In this document: piece by piece, positions 56,325-64,000 of the stretch | How the letters are laid out: every line of letters begins with the position of its first letter | Numbering within the stretch: the first letter of the stretch is position 1 | Assembly: GCA_907165275.2 (NCBI GenBank) | Contig: CAJRBF020000003.1 | Span: 124,001-188,000, forward strand | Direction: 5' to 3' | Length of the DNA: 64,000 bases | DNA from: Zygaena filipendulae | Lineage: Eukaryota > Arthropoda > Insecta > Lepidoptera > Zygaenidae | Notes under the pieces: generated by a model | What the model was told of the DNA's origin: nothing | Database searches by the model: none | What the model saw: only the letters and a program-made list of their open reading frames with translations | Made by a program: the position numbers and the translations under genes

Positions 56325-58274
56325 AAATTAATTAATCATATATTAAAAACCAAATCTGACAGTAAAAAGGTCTACTATAGGAACTTGAAACATCTTGTTA
56401 ACGAGGCGTTATACCATGAAAAAGTTAGTTATTTTGAATATAATATAAACAGTAAAATTAAATGCCCCAATTTGTTGTGGAGAAACCTAAAAACTACAGT
56501 TTTACCTCCAAAAACGAATACGGAACTTCCACCAAACCTCATTAATAACCCTAACGAGATTAATTATCAGTTTTTAAATGTTCCTGGAGATATGAATATA
56601 CCGATATCTAATCTAACTTATTATGAGTTTACTAGATATAATGATAGCATTTTTTCTTTAAGAACCGTGGATCAGTCTGATATTGTTAGGATTTTAAAGA
56701 GTCTTCGATCTAATGCGGAAGGTTGTGACCACATTACGCGGGACATGTTTTTTCTGAGTCTTCCTCAAACCCTGGAAATTCTGACATCTATAATCAACAC
56801 ATCGATTTCGACATCAACTTTTCCGGATCTTTGGAAACTGGCCTGTGTGCGTCCCATCCCTAAAAAATCAAATCCATCCGATTTAAAAGACTTAAGACCT
56901 ATAAGTATTTTGCCTTTCTTATCTAAGGTGCTTGAAAAGGTAGTTAACATACAACTTACAAAATATGTTGAAATCAATAGCATTTTACCAGAAGCTCAGT
57001 CCGGTTTTAGGAAGGGTCATGGCACTGCAACAGCATTATTGGATGTGACTGACAATATTCTAGCTTCTCAAGACGATGGGATGTGCACGCTGCTGGTGTT
57101 GTTAGATTTTTCCCGCGCTTTCGACTCTATAAATTTGAGTCTGTTATTGTCGAAAATGTCGTATTATGGGTTTGATCCTGCAACGATAAAATGGTTCGAC
57201 AGTTATCTCAGTAACAGAGCCCAATATGTGGAAGTCTATGATGCAAGTGGATCAACTTTGGCCTCTAATATAGCTCTTGTAAACAAAGGCGTCCCACAGG
57301 GCTCTATTTTGGGTCCATCTTTATTCACACTGTACAGCGCTGATATGGTCAAAGTCATAGAAAATTGTCAATACCATGTATATGCTGATGACTTGCAGAT
57401 ATATCTGTCTTTTAGACCTCAAGACTATGAAACTGCAGTAAAAGTCATCAATGCAGACCTTGAAAAGATTGTGGGATGGGCAAAGCGAAACTCCCTCATC
57501 CTCAATCCTAGCAAAACTAAATACATGATTTTCGGTACTAGTGTACAATTGGATAAGGCACAAACTGCAGCGTCCTCCTCTGTTGTTACTATAACCGTAT
57601 CAGGAGAAAGTATTGAGCGTGTGTGTGAGGCGCGCAACTTAGGTTTGATAATGGATCAGTCTCTAAGATTTGAAAATCACGTTGCGAATTGTGTTCAGAA
57701 CTGCTTTTATAGACTAAAAGTACTGTATAAGATGCGCCCTTACCTAAATCAACAGCTGCGCATTCAGCTTGTAGACTCAATAATCTTGTCGAAATTAAAT
57801 TATGGTGACGTGGTATACGGCCCTAGACTACTAGCTCGCACCGAGAAGCTGTTACAGAGGGTACAGAATGCGTGTGCTAGATTTTGTTTTAATATTCCTC
57901 CTAGAAGTCACGTCACACCATTTCTGAATAAGCATTTTATACTTAAAATGAAATTACGTCGTAAGCTGCATCTTGCTTGCCTTCTATTTGGAGTGATCAC
58001 CAATAAGTGTCCCCCATACCTGTACTCGAAGATCTCGTGGGTAAGCAGCCAGCGTGAGGGTAGGCGGTGCGCGCAGCGGCTGGCTACCCCCTCGCACCGA
58101 TCGGCTTCATTTCGTGGAAGCTTTAGGTATGCGGCTTCGAAGATTTGGAACAATATTCCACCACCATTCAAAGAACTGAAAAGTATTAATGGTTTTAGTA
58201 TAAAATTAAAACAATTTCTTATCTCTAAACAAATTTTCTTCGAGGCTATTAATATCAATATGTCATTTATTTAA
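56325..58274 (+). CDS. LINE ORF2 fragment: linker, reverse transcriptase and C-terminus
   Basis: The frame is open from 56325 (after a stop at 56322) to 58274 without internal breaks; no ATG begins it, as expected of a 5' truncation. RT blocks are SLRSNAEGCDHITRDMF, VRPIPKKSNPSD, LRPISILPFLSKVLEK, QSGFRKGHGTATAL, LLDFSRAFDSINLSLL, NKGVPQGSILGPSLF and the catalytic YHVYADDLQIY (YADD at 57381-57392). The C-terminus has RVQNACARFCFNIPPRSHV and FRGSFRYAASKIWNNIPPP. There is no RNase H. The absence of stops in about 650 codons indicates a fairly recent insertion. A CR1/L2/Kiri-type clade is likely but I cannot fix it without a tree. Confidence 0.85.
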   Translation, partial: KLINHILKTKSDSKKVYYRNLKHLVNEALYHEKVSYFEYNINSKIKCPNLLWRNLKTTVLPPKTNTELPPNLINNPNEINYQFLNVPGDMNIPISNLTYYEFTRYNDSIFSLRTVDQSDIVRILKSLRSNAEGCDHITRDMFFLSLPQTLEILTSIINTSISTSTFPDLWKLACVRPIPKKSNPSDLKDLRPISILPFLSKVLEKVVNIQLTKYVEINSILPEAQSGFRKGHGTATALLDVTDNILASQDDGMCTLLVLLDFSRAFDSINLSLLLSKMSYYGFDPATIKWFDSYLSNRAQYVEVYDASGSTLASNIALVNKGVPQGSILGPSLFTLYSADMVKVIENCQYHVYADDLQIYLSFRPQDYETAVKVINADLEKIVGWAKRNSLILNPSKTKYMIFGTSVQLDKAQTAASSSVVTITVSGESIERVCEARNLGLIMDQSLRFENHVANCVQNCFYRLKVLYKMRPYLNQQLRIQLVDSIILSKLNYGDVVYGPRLLARTEKLLQRVQNACARFCFNIPPRSHVTPFLNKHFILKMKLRRKLHLACLLFGVITNKCPPYLYSKISWVSSQREGRRCAQRLATPSHRSASFRGSFRYAASKIWNNIPPPFKELKSINGFSIKLKQFLISKQIFFEAININMSFI

Positions 58275-59013
58275 GCCCAATTAACCATTATTAATTTTTT
58301 ATTGGAAAAATATTACTTACCTGCATTATTTTTCTCAGAATAGGTCTAATTATTAAAGTGTATCTCTTATACCTACACTATTGTGTACAATTTCATGATA
58401 ACCCACGCAATATTTTGTAATCGCAATATCTCGTAATTTCATGCGAACCCCCAAAACTATTATTTTGAAAATGTGCCCGTCTTACAGTCGCGCGGCGGAG
58501 AAATTAAAATGGCGTCAGCCGCATTGTGCTGAATGTGCTGATGATGGCGAAGTAGTCGATGACAGTCTTTTTATTTTATATTATATGTTATTATACGGAA
58601 ATAATACGGAAATATTATATTATTTATTATTCTGTCTGTGTTTTATTATTATGATATGCATTTATTTATTTATTTCAGTTAATTTATAATTGTTTGTCAC
58701 AAGTATTTAATATTTATGTTATATTTTATATGTAATGTTTTCATTTTTTAAGCTATTTGTTTTTTATTTTTGTTTTTTATATGATTGTGTTTTCCTCTTC
58801 TGCTGTTACTCCCGTCCGTGCGTGACAACGGGCTGCCAACTGAAAACCAGCGCTAGGTGTACCCGCACCTAGCTAATGCTGAGTTGGTGACCCTTTCGGC
58901 AGAGCATGCAAGAAAACTTGGGTTTTGGTTTTAGATTAAGTACTTCTTTAGTGTTTGCTTATTATTCTTGTGTGTTTTGCAGAAATAAATTTTATTCTAT
59001 TCTATTCTATTCT
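56325..59013 (+). mobile_element. 5'-truncated LINE (Jockey/CR1 group)
   Basis: The coding part starts without an endonuclease; the stop is at 58272-58274. A 3' UTR of about 740 bp includes the CTGAAAACCAGCGCTAGG module and ends AAATAAATTTTATTCTATTCTATTCT at 59013. It abuts transposase codons on the right. The left boundary lies somewhere in 56180-56325. UTR fragments of the same family lie at 28914-29117, and related coding sequence at 31816-32582. Confidence 0.8.
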
Positions 59014-59196
59014 AAGTCAAAGGTTTACGTTAACAAGCCAAGGACCGTAGAAGAGCTCAAGGACAACATTCGTGAAGAAATAGCCGCTATTCCGGCCGAA
59101 ATGTTGGCGAAAACGATGGAAAATGCTGCAAAAAGGGCACAATACGCCATCAACGCCAGAGGCGGCCATTTGAGAGATATCATATTCAAAAATTGA
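59014..59196 (+). pseudogene. C-terminal fragment of a Tc1/mariner-type transposase
   Basis: SKVYVNKPRTVEELKDNI followed by REEIAAIPAEMLAKTMENAA and GGHLRDIIFKN to TGA at 59194-59196. This is the conserved C-terminal end of insect DDE_3 (IS630/Tc1-like, often with a DUF4817 N-terminus) transposases, as I remember them. The catalytic domain is absent; a LINE tail immediately precedes the fragment, so the LINE was inserted into this older transposon. A later stretch to about 59330 is probably its 3' end. Confidence 0.72.
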
Positions 59197-60242
59197 TGTA
59201 AACAAATCTACTTGGAACAAATTAAATGATTAAGATTGCCAACCGCCAAATTTTTATTTTTTTCTTTGATTTTTTAAAAAAAAACATGGGTCCGTCGAAT
59301 ATGGGCAACCCGTTACTTATTTCAGTTTGTTGTTAAAAAATATAGAAATTTAATTCACATAACTTTTGTACATTCCTTGTTTTTTGAATAATATATACTT
59401 TTAATTTATTATTACTTTATTTATATGTTATAAATTGTTAATATAAAGTCAGTTATACTGCGACGTTGCATCCTCGAGATTTATTAGAGATGTTTTACTA
59501 TGTAGTCCATTCTTCAATGTACTAGCATCGCACACAATTATTTAGAGCTATAAAGGAGAATCAAAAATAAAAAGATATTCAATTGACTACTGTGTACCCC
59601 TCCTCCCCGCCCCACCCGGCGTAGCGCCTGCGTTGCCGCACGCCGCCATGCCAGCTCATTCGTTTTTTGTGTGCCGGCATCGCCACTACTAAATAGTTTT
59701 TTTTTTTAAATCTTGAGCTAAAATACTTTTTATTCTACCTACAAAAATAATAAAATAATGGGAAGTTAAAGGTTAACTATGGATAAACGTACAAACAAAG
59801 AGAAAGAAGCGAATATCTCAAAACGACTACAACGCATTGAGCTTTACCTTCGTCGGTCCCTGTGCATCAGACATGCGATGGTAAGTCGTTGTTTACTCAC
59901 CTTTAGGTGTCACATTATTATAATTCAATTAATAAAAAAAAAAAAAAAAAAATGGAAAGCTTTGATAATATGCATTCGTCGTAAAATTACCCACCTTTGT
60001 GTGTTCTTGAACCATCGTTTTAACGAGTATAGCCATAATAAAAGCACAGCTAATGTAACATTGCTAGCATACCCACTTTTTATTTCATTTTATGCTTTAT
60101 TATGCTTTTATTTACGTGTGCTTGCTTCTATTTACGTGCCTGTTATTTATGTACTGCTATTATTTACGTGATCATGGTTGATAACAAGATACTCTTATGA
60201 CGAAAGAATGGAATATGGCTATTTTTCCTGATGCAATTATGG
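59197..60242. other. Intergenic; possible short exon at 59779-59880
   Basis: 59779-59880 reads MDKRTNKEKEANISKRLQRI then ELYLRRSLCIRHAM and is followed by GTAAGT, so it could be a first coding exon. Nothing downstream confirms it. There is a poly-A stretch at 59933-59951. A GC-rich repeat-like piece lies at 59598-59690. No other gene seen. Confidence 0.3.
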
Positions 60243-60640
60243 CTAAGCTATACTACTTGACGTGTCCATGATAGATAGCTTCATCCGTCTCGTGTCGTAA
60301 CGTGATTACGCCCAAAGACGTTAAAATATTCGAGTGCCTCAACAGCTTGTGCACTACATTTCCAGGATCGTGTCGACTCTAAGCTATACTACTTGACGTG
60401 TTCATGATAGATAGCTTCATCCGTCTCGTGTCGTAACGTGATTACGCCCAAAGACGTTAAAATATTCGAGTGCCTCAACAGCTTGTGCACTACATTTCCA
60501 GGGTCGTATCGACTCTAAGCTATACTACTTGACGTGTTCATGATAGATAGCTTCATCTGTCTCATGTAGTAACGTGATTACGCCCAAAGACGTTAAAATA
60601 TTTGAGTGCCTCAACAGTTTGTGCACTATATTACCAGGCT
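60243..60640. repeat. Tandem repeat, 136-bp unit, three copies
   Basis: CTAAGCTATACTACTTGACG begins units at 60243, 60379 and 60515, exactly 136 bp apart. The first two copies are nearly identical and the third has about ten changes. The array lies at the 3' side (minus strand) of the GC-rich LINE and probably forms the distal part of its 3' UTR. Confidence 0.88.
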
Positions 60641-60866
60641 CTCGCGATCGAAATGAGCACCGCCACCAAGGTCAACTTCATGTCGCGGTGATTAAACAAG
60701 TGCACCCTTACACGAACGATCTGGTTCGAGATTTCCTTCCATAGAAGAGAACTGGGCCTTCGGAGAGGAAAACCGAAGTGAACAGCGAAAGGTTCACTCC
60801 CAGAAAAAACTCAGGAGATGACAGTGCTACTAGCAACTGAACAACCAGACGCTCCAGGCCTTCTCT

Positions 60867-60893
60867 TGCTGCCTCCCCGAAGGGGAGGCAGCA
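60867..60893 (-). other. Perfect 12-bp hairpin in the LINE 3' UTR
   Basis: TGCTGCCTCCCC, triloop GAA, GGGGAGGCAGCA. It lies about 160 bp past the ORF2 stop in the element's sense. Such 3' structures can be RT recognition elements in LINEs; that role is inference. Confidence 0.75.
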
Positions 60894-61001
60894 GAGGTGT
60901 CTGCGTCGGGGCAGAGCCCCCTGCAGTGGGCGATCCCACGCTGTCCGCCACTACGGACAGGAACTGGGGGGCGGTTCAAAGACCGCGTGGATCGTCGGGA
61001 C

Positions 61002-61039
61002 GGAGCCGACGCCGCCCGTCAGGGCGGCGTCCAGGCTCC
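61002..61039 (-). other. Nested GC-rich hairpin at the end of ORF2
   Basis: GGAGCC-GACGCCGCCC, loop GTCA, GGGCGGCGTC, bulge CA, GGCTCC: 16 base pairs with one 2-nt bulge. It begins 11 bp after the ORF2 stop in the minus-strand sense. Confidence 0.75.
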
Positions 61040-61049
61040 GTCAGCCAAG

Positions 61050-63734
61050 CTAGGTGGGCTGCGTTGGCTCGTCATCGCGAGCGATAAGCTCGCGCGGATA
61101 TCGCCTCCCCTCGGGTGGACGGGCGTGGAGGGGGGCCAGGCCACGGATGTGCTCGTGGTCCGACGCATCCGCCCGCTCGAACAACCGAGAGGTGAGCCGC
61201 TGGACGAACTCATCCAGCGGCTCGACCCTCAGGTCCCTCTGGATAGTGGAGTTCCTCACGTAGCGAGGAGCTCCGGCAGCGGCACGCAGTGCCAAGGCTT
61301 GCTGCGATTGCAGGCTCTCGAGCAGGGACGCACATGGCAGTGCGTACCATGCCGGAGCGGCGTAGGTGAGTCGGGGCCTAATGTAGGTCTTGTAGACCCC
61401 GACTTTTACCCTCAGAGGGAGCCGAGAGTCGAGCACGCCGCGCAGCTGATACCGCGCGGCGCGGGCGCTCGCGATGACGTTTCTCACGTGAGGCCTCAAC
61501 GTGAGCCGACGATCCAGCGTGACCCCCAGGTACTTTACCTGAGGGGACCACGCAATGTCCTGCCCGTAGAGGCGGAGAGGTGGCGGTGGGCGTTTAAGAT
61601 TGCCGACGCATATGGCCTGTGTCTTCCCGACATTGACCGACAGTCTCCACTTGGAGAGCCAGTCCGGGAGGAGGTCGAGCGTGCGCTGCAGCCGTTTCGC
61701 GGCGAACGCAGAGCTCATTGATGAGGTGTAGTACGCCGCGTCATCGGCGTACAGAGCCAACTCGACCCCATCCCCCACTGGGATGTCGTCGGTGTATCGG
61801 GAGTAACAGGCCGGGGAGAGGCAGCTGCCCTGCGGCACGCCGGCCCCGATCGGACGCTCAGTCGAGGTGACGTCCTCGACCGCCACACAGAAGCGACGGT
61901 CGGATAGAAAGGACGCCACCACCCGGACTATACGCCGGGGAAGCGCGGACGACGATAGCTTCAGCAGAAGACCCTCATGCCAGACCCTATCGAACGCCTT
62001 CTCCATGTCGAGGAGAACAGCGACGGTGGTTGTCCTCTTGTTGAGGGCCACCGTCATGTGCTGGATCACCCTCGACAGCTGGAGGGTGGTGGAGTGTCCC
62101 GCCCGGAACCCAAACTGCTCCTTTCTAGGAGTGATGTGCGGAGACATGCGTCGCAGCAGTAGCAACTCGAACAGCTTCGAGAGCGTAGGCAGCAACGTGA
62201 TGGGCCGATAGCTGCCGGGGAGAGTGACATTCTTCCCCGGTTTGGGCAGCATGATGACCTTGCCGGTTTTCCACACGGTGGGATAGTGCCCCGTGCGCAG
62301 GATACCGTTATACAGGCGCGTCACCGCCGCTATGGAGCGAAACGGCAGGTGACGCAGCGCTGCATTAGTGATACCGTCTGCGCCCGGGGCCTTACGCGGC
62401 TTCAGCTTTCGGGTCATCCGCTGCACCTCACCGGGGGAGAACACGATTGGGTCCTCCTCCGGCGCTATCGGCGCCGCGAAGTACTCACGAAGCTGGGCAA
62501 CCACTGCTGCGACGTGCTCCACATCGTCAGTGGGGTTTGGGCGGAACTGGCGCTCGAGATGGTCGGCGAGGATCCTCGCGCGGTCTTCCGCGCGGTACCT
62601 CAGCGTACCGTCGTCCGCTGTGAGCGGTCTGATCGGGGGCCGGGCGCCAGAGAGTTGGCGGCAGAGGCGATGGACACTGGTCCAGTCCTCGCTTGCCGCC
62701 TCAATGCGCCTCTCCCATGCGTCGGCTTCTTGCTCCCTCAGGGCATCCTTGATCTTGTCCGTGAGGGCGTTGAGCTCCGTCTTCATCCGGGGGCAGCGAC
62801 ATTGCTGCCACCGCCTGCGCAGGCGCCTCTTCTCGCCAATCATGTTCCTGATGTCGGCGGGAAGCGGGGGCAACCTGCCCCCCGTCGGCATGGTGCGCGA
62901 GGAGGTGTTGAGGGCGCCTTGGACACAGGCGGTGATGTCCGAAGCCAGGAGCTCAACGTCCCCCGGAGAGACGAGGGGCCTCGAGGGGGTGCTCGTCGCC
63001 ATCGAGCTGGAGAAACTTTTCCAGTCTATCGATCGGCGCGGCGCTGGTGGCGAGACTCTTTGTGGCATGTTCGCCAGGACGACCAGGACCGGGACATGGT
63101 CAGAGCCCATGTCCTCGGGCAGGGCCTCTATAGAGGGCCGGCAGAGGAGCCCACGGTGGGCTATGAGGTCGATGACGTCAGGTTGAAACGACGTCCGGGC
63201 CGGATAATGCGTAGGAGTTTCCGGCCCTTCGACCTCGTAGCCGCGGGCCTCGGCGTCGCGGAGGAGTCGTCTGCCGTTCGGGCAGTCGTGAGTCGAGTTC
63301 CACGCCGTGTGCTTGCAGTTGAAGTCGCCGGCAACGGCAGTGGGGATGTTGGAGTCCAGCAGGGTGTGCATATCACCCGGCTGGAATCTCAGCTGCGGCG
63401 GTTTGTACGCAGCGTACAGCCGCGTTGGGTTGCCGGCGATGCACAGCTCGACGCCCAGGGCGCTGAACGCCGAGAGCTGCACGGCGGGAACTCGTTGGTG
63501 AATGACTCCTCGCTTGACTAGCACTGCCAGCCCTCTATAGGCATGACCCTGAGGACTGGTTTCGTCCTGGCGGTAAACGTGATAGCCGGCGACTGTTACG
63601 TTAGTCGTCGGCCCTAGAAGAGTCTCGCAGACCAGCGCCACGTCGATCTGCTGGTCGCGCAGGACGGTCTTCAGGACGGATGTTTTGCCCCGAAGACCGT
63701 TGGCGTTCCAGTAGATCATCCTGAGCGAGGTCAC
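61050..63734 (-). CDS. Jockey-clade ORF2: endonuclease and reverse transcriptase, intact
   Basis: An uninterrupted frame of 894 codons ending TAG at 61050-61052. The first ATG is at 63719-63717, five codons in, giving MIYWNANGLRGKTSV. Endonuclease: VALVCETLL, GDFNCKHTAWNS (about residue 135) and SDHVPVLVV (about 212). RT: LKPRKAPGADGITNAAL, YRPITLLPTLSKLFELLL, LLDMEKAFDRVWHEGL, GAGVPQGSCLSPACYS and the catalytic ALYADDAAYY (YADD at 662-665). A thumb and C-terminal segment includes VKYLGVTLDRRLTLRPHV and PRLTYAAPAW. There is no RNase H and no terminal CCHC, fitting the Jockey clade; R1 is less likely. Together with ORF1 it would drive target-primed reverse transcription. All expected catalytic residues I can check are present. 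Confidence 0.9.
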   Translation of the reverse strand: MTSLRMIYWNANGLRGKTSVLKTVLRDQQIDVALVCETLLGPTTNVTVAGYHVYRQDETSPQGHAYRGLAVLVKRGVIHQRVPAVQLSAFSALGVELCIAGNPTRLYAAYKPPQLRFQPGDMHTLLDSNIPTAVAGDFNCKHTAWNSTHDCPNGRRLLRDAEARGYEVEGPETPTHYPARTSFQPDVIDLIAHRGLLCRPSIEALPEDMGSDHVPVLVVLANMPQRVSPPAPRRSIDWKSFSSSMATSTPSRPLVSPGDVELLASDITACVQGALNTSSRTMPTGGRLPPLPADIRNMIGEKRRLRRRWQQCRCPRMKTELNALTDKIKDALREQEADAWERRIEAASEDWTSVHRLCRQLSGARPPIRPLTADDGTLRYRAEDRARILADHLERQFRPNPTDDVEHVAAVVAQLREYFAAPIAPEEDPIVFSPGEVQRMTRKLKPRKAPGADGITNAALRHLPFRSIAAVTRLYNGILRTGHYPTVWKTGKVIMLPKPGKNVTLPGSYRPITLLPTLSKLFELLLLRRMSPHITPRKEQFGFRAGHSTTLQLSRVIQHMTVALNKRTTTVAVLLDMEKAFDRVWHEGLLLKLSSSALPRRIVRVVASFLSDRRFCVAVEDVTSTERPIGAGVPQGSCLSPACYSRYTDDIPVGDGVELALYADDAAYYTSSMSSAFAAKRLQRTLDLLPDWLSKWRLSVNVGKTQAICVGNLKRPPPPLRLYGQDIAWSPQVKYLGVTLDRRLTLRPHVRNVIASARAARYQLRGVLDSRLPLRVKVGVYKTYIRPRLTYAAPAWYALPCASLLESLQSQQALALRAAAGAPRYVRNSTIQRDLRVEPLDEFVQRLTSRLFERADASDHEHIRGLAPLHARPPEGRRYPRELIARDDEPTQPT

Positions 63735-64000
63735 ACCTGCTGCAGGATGCGGGACATCCCGCTCAGGATGACCTGGATGGGGTCGGCGTCGTCCCTGATG
63801 GCCACCAGCACATCTTGGAGGACGCCGATCACCATCTCGATGGCGACGAGCTTGTTGCTCTTGCCCGCTCCCGGGGCCCGGGGCTTAGAAGCGCCGGGCC
63901 TGCGGGCAGCGGGGAGAGCCGTTGCTGATGGAGGTTGGGGAGGAGCGGTGGCCGGACCAGAGGTCACCGCCGGGGGCGCTGAAGCAGCCCCCTCCCTGCT
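63731..64000 (-). CDS. Jockey-clade ORF1 (gag) C-terminus, partial
   Basis: The frame is open from the window edge to TGA at 63733-63731. It encodes a proline/alanine-rich basic region (SAPPAVTSGPATAPPQPPS, PGASKPRAPGAGKS) and a hydrophobic helix (KLVAIEMVIGVLQDVLVAIR, then SGMSRILQQV). The end of a LINE gag is expected at this position directly before ORF2. Zinc knuckles would be beyond the window. The stop lies 11 bases before the first ATG of ORF2, a spacing that would suit termination-reinitiation. GC-rich codon use matches ORF2. Confidence 0.7.
   Translation of the reverse strand, partial: SREGAASAPPAVTSGPATAPPQPPSATALPAARRPGASKPRAPGAGKSNKLVAIEMVIGVLQDVLVAIRDDADPIQVILSGMSRILQQV

Larger units (their letters stand above)
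60243..64000 (-). mobile_element. Jockey-clade LINE, GC-rich, 5' end beyond the window
   Basis: On the minus strand: end of ORF1 (to 63731), intact ORF2 (to 61050), a GC-rich structured 3' UTR (61049-60641) and three 136-bp repeats. The base composition, clearly GC-rich, contrasts sharply with the AT-rich surroundings. No stop or frameshift is visible in either frame, so this is the youngest-looking element in the window. The 3' end is placed at the limit of the repeats; no poly-A or target duplication was identified. Confidence 0.8.

Noticed and set aside
59779..60171. A 130-codon protein-coding gene
   Set aside because: Only the first 34 codons look plausible before a GTAAGT donor; the rest runs through a poly-A tract and AT-rich sequence.
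60818..63521. Long plus-strand frames of up to 411 codons in the GC-rich region
   Set aside because: Antisense shadows of the intact LINE ORF2; GC-rich codons suppress stops on the opposite strand, and no domain is recognisable.
1..64000. Telomeric TTAGG repeats or a telomere-specific LINE
   Set aside because: Words such as TTAGGTAG occur singly in each monomer, but there is no TTAGG array and no LINE tail sits in one.

Overview
The window reads as nuclear DNA of an insect, most probably a moth or butterfly. It is AT-rich, host exons have GT/AG introns, and several repeats have the Helitron-type ends (TCCTACTAATATTATAAA start, GC-rich hairpin, CTAGT end) that I associate with Lepidoptera. 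The species assignment is inference from remembered repeat families. No rRNA, tRNA, CRISPR or bacterial gene was seen. Only one probable host gene fragment is present; nearly everything else is mobile or tandemly repeated DNA.

Layout. 1-8022: an errantivirus-like Ty3/gypsy LTR element on the minus strand, with two LTRs, an AGAT target duplication and a polypurine tract. It is heavily decayed, and its 3' LTR is split by a LINE tail. 8355-9858: four consecutive exons of an alanine/glutamate-rich coiled-coil protein that I do not recognise. 10345-14520: a nearly full-length two-ORF LINE (CR1/Daphne-like) with one frameshift in ORF2. 14736-16690: a nest of non-autonomous Helitron pieces around a Jockey-type gag fragment. 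16927-45819: a 28.9-kb satellite array of about 48 monomers (about 546 bp, with 552-bp and 396-bp variants). It shows higher-order repeats and is interrupted by two LINE tails, a 983-bp TIR element, a 340-bp ATTTC pentanucleotide tail and a Harbinger-like MITE that was itself duplicated with the satellite. 45928-46665: a LINE-ORF1-like reading frame. 48764-50570: a broken piggyBac transposase. 50871-52459: two exons of a PIF/Harbinger element (Myb-like partner and transposase C-terminus). An RTE-type LINE without its endonuclease (52471-about 55690) is inserted beside the transposase exon. 55740-56175: a Helitron piece carrying a snap-back MITE. 56325-59013: a 5'-truncated LINE sitting against the last codons of a Tc1/mariner-type transposase. 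60243-64000: a GC-rich, apparently young Jockey-clade LINE on the minus strand with intact ORF2, the end of ORF1, strong 3'-UTR hairpins and three 136-bp tandem repeats.

How the parts relate. There is no operon or pathway. The logic is nesting: target duplications and interrupted coding frames give an order of insertion. The satellite behaves as a platform that expands by unequal exchange, carrying TE insertions along, as the MITE at 40762 and 42055 shows. TE insertions inside the array are concentrated at 28.9-33.6 kb, which may mark an older, less homogenised core.
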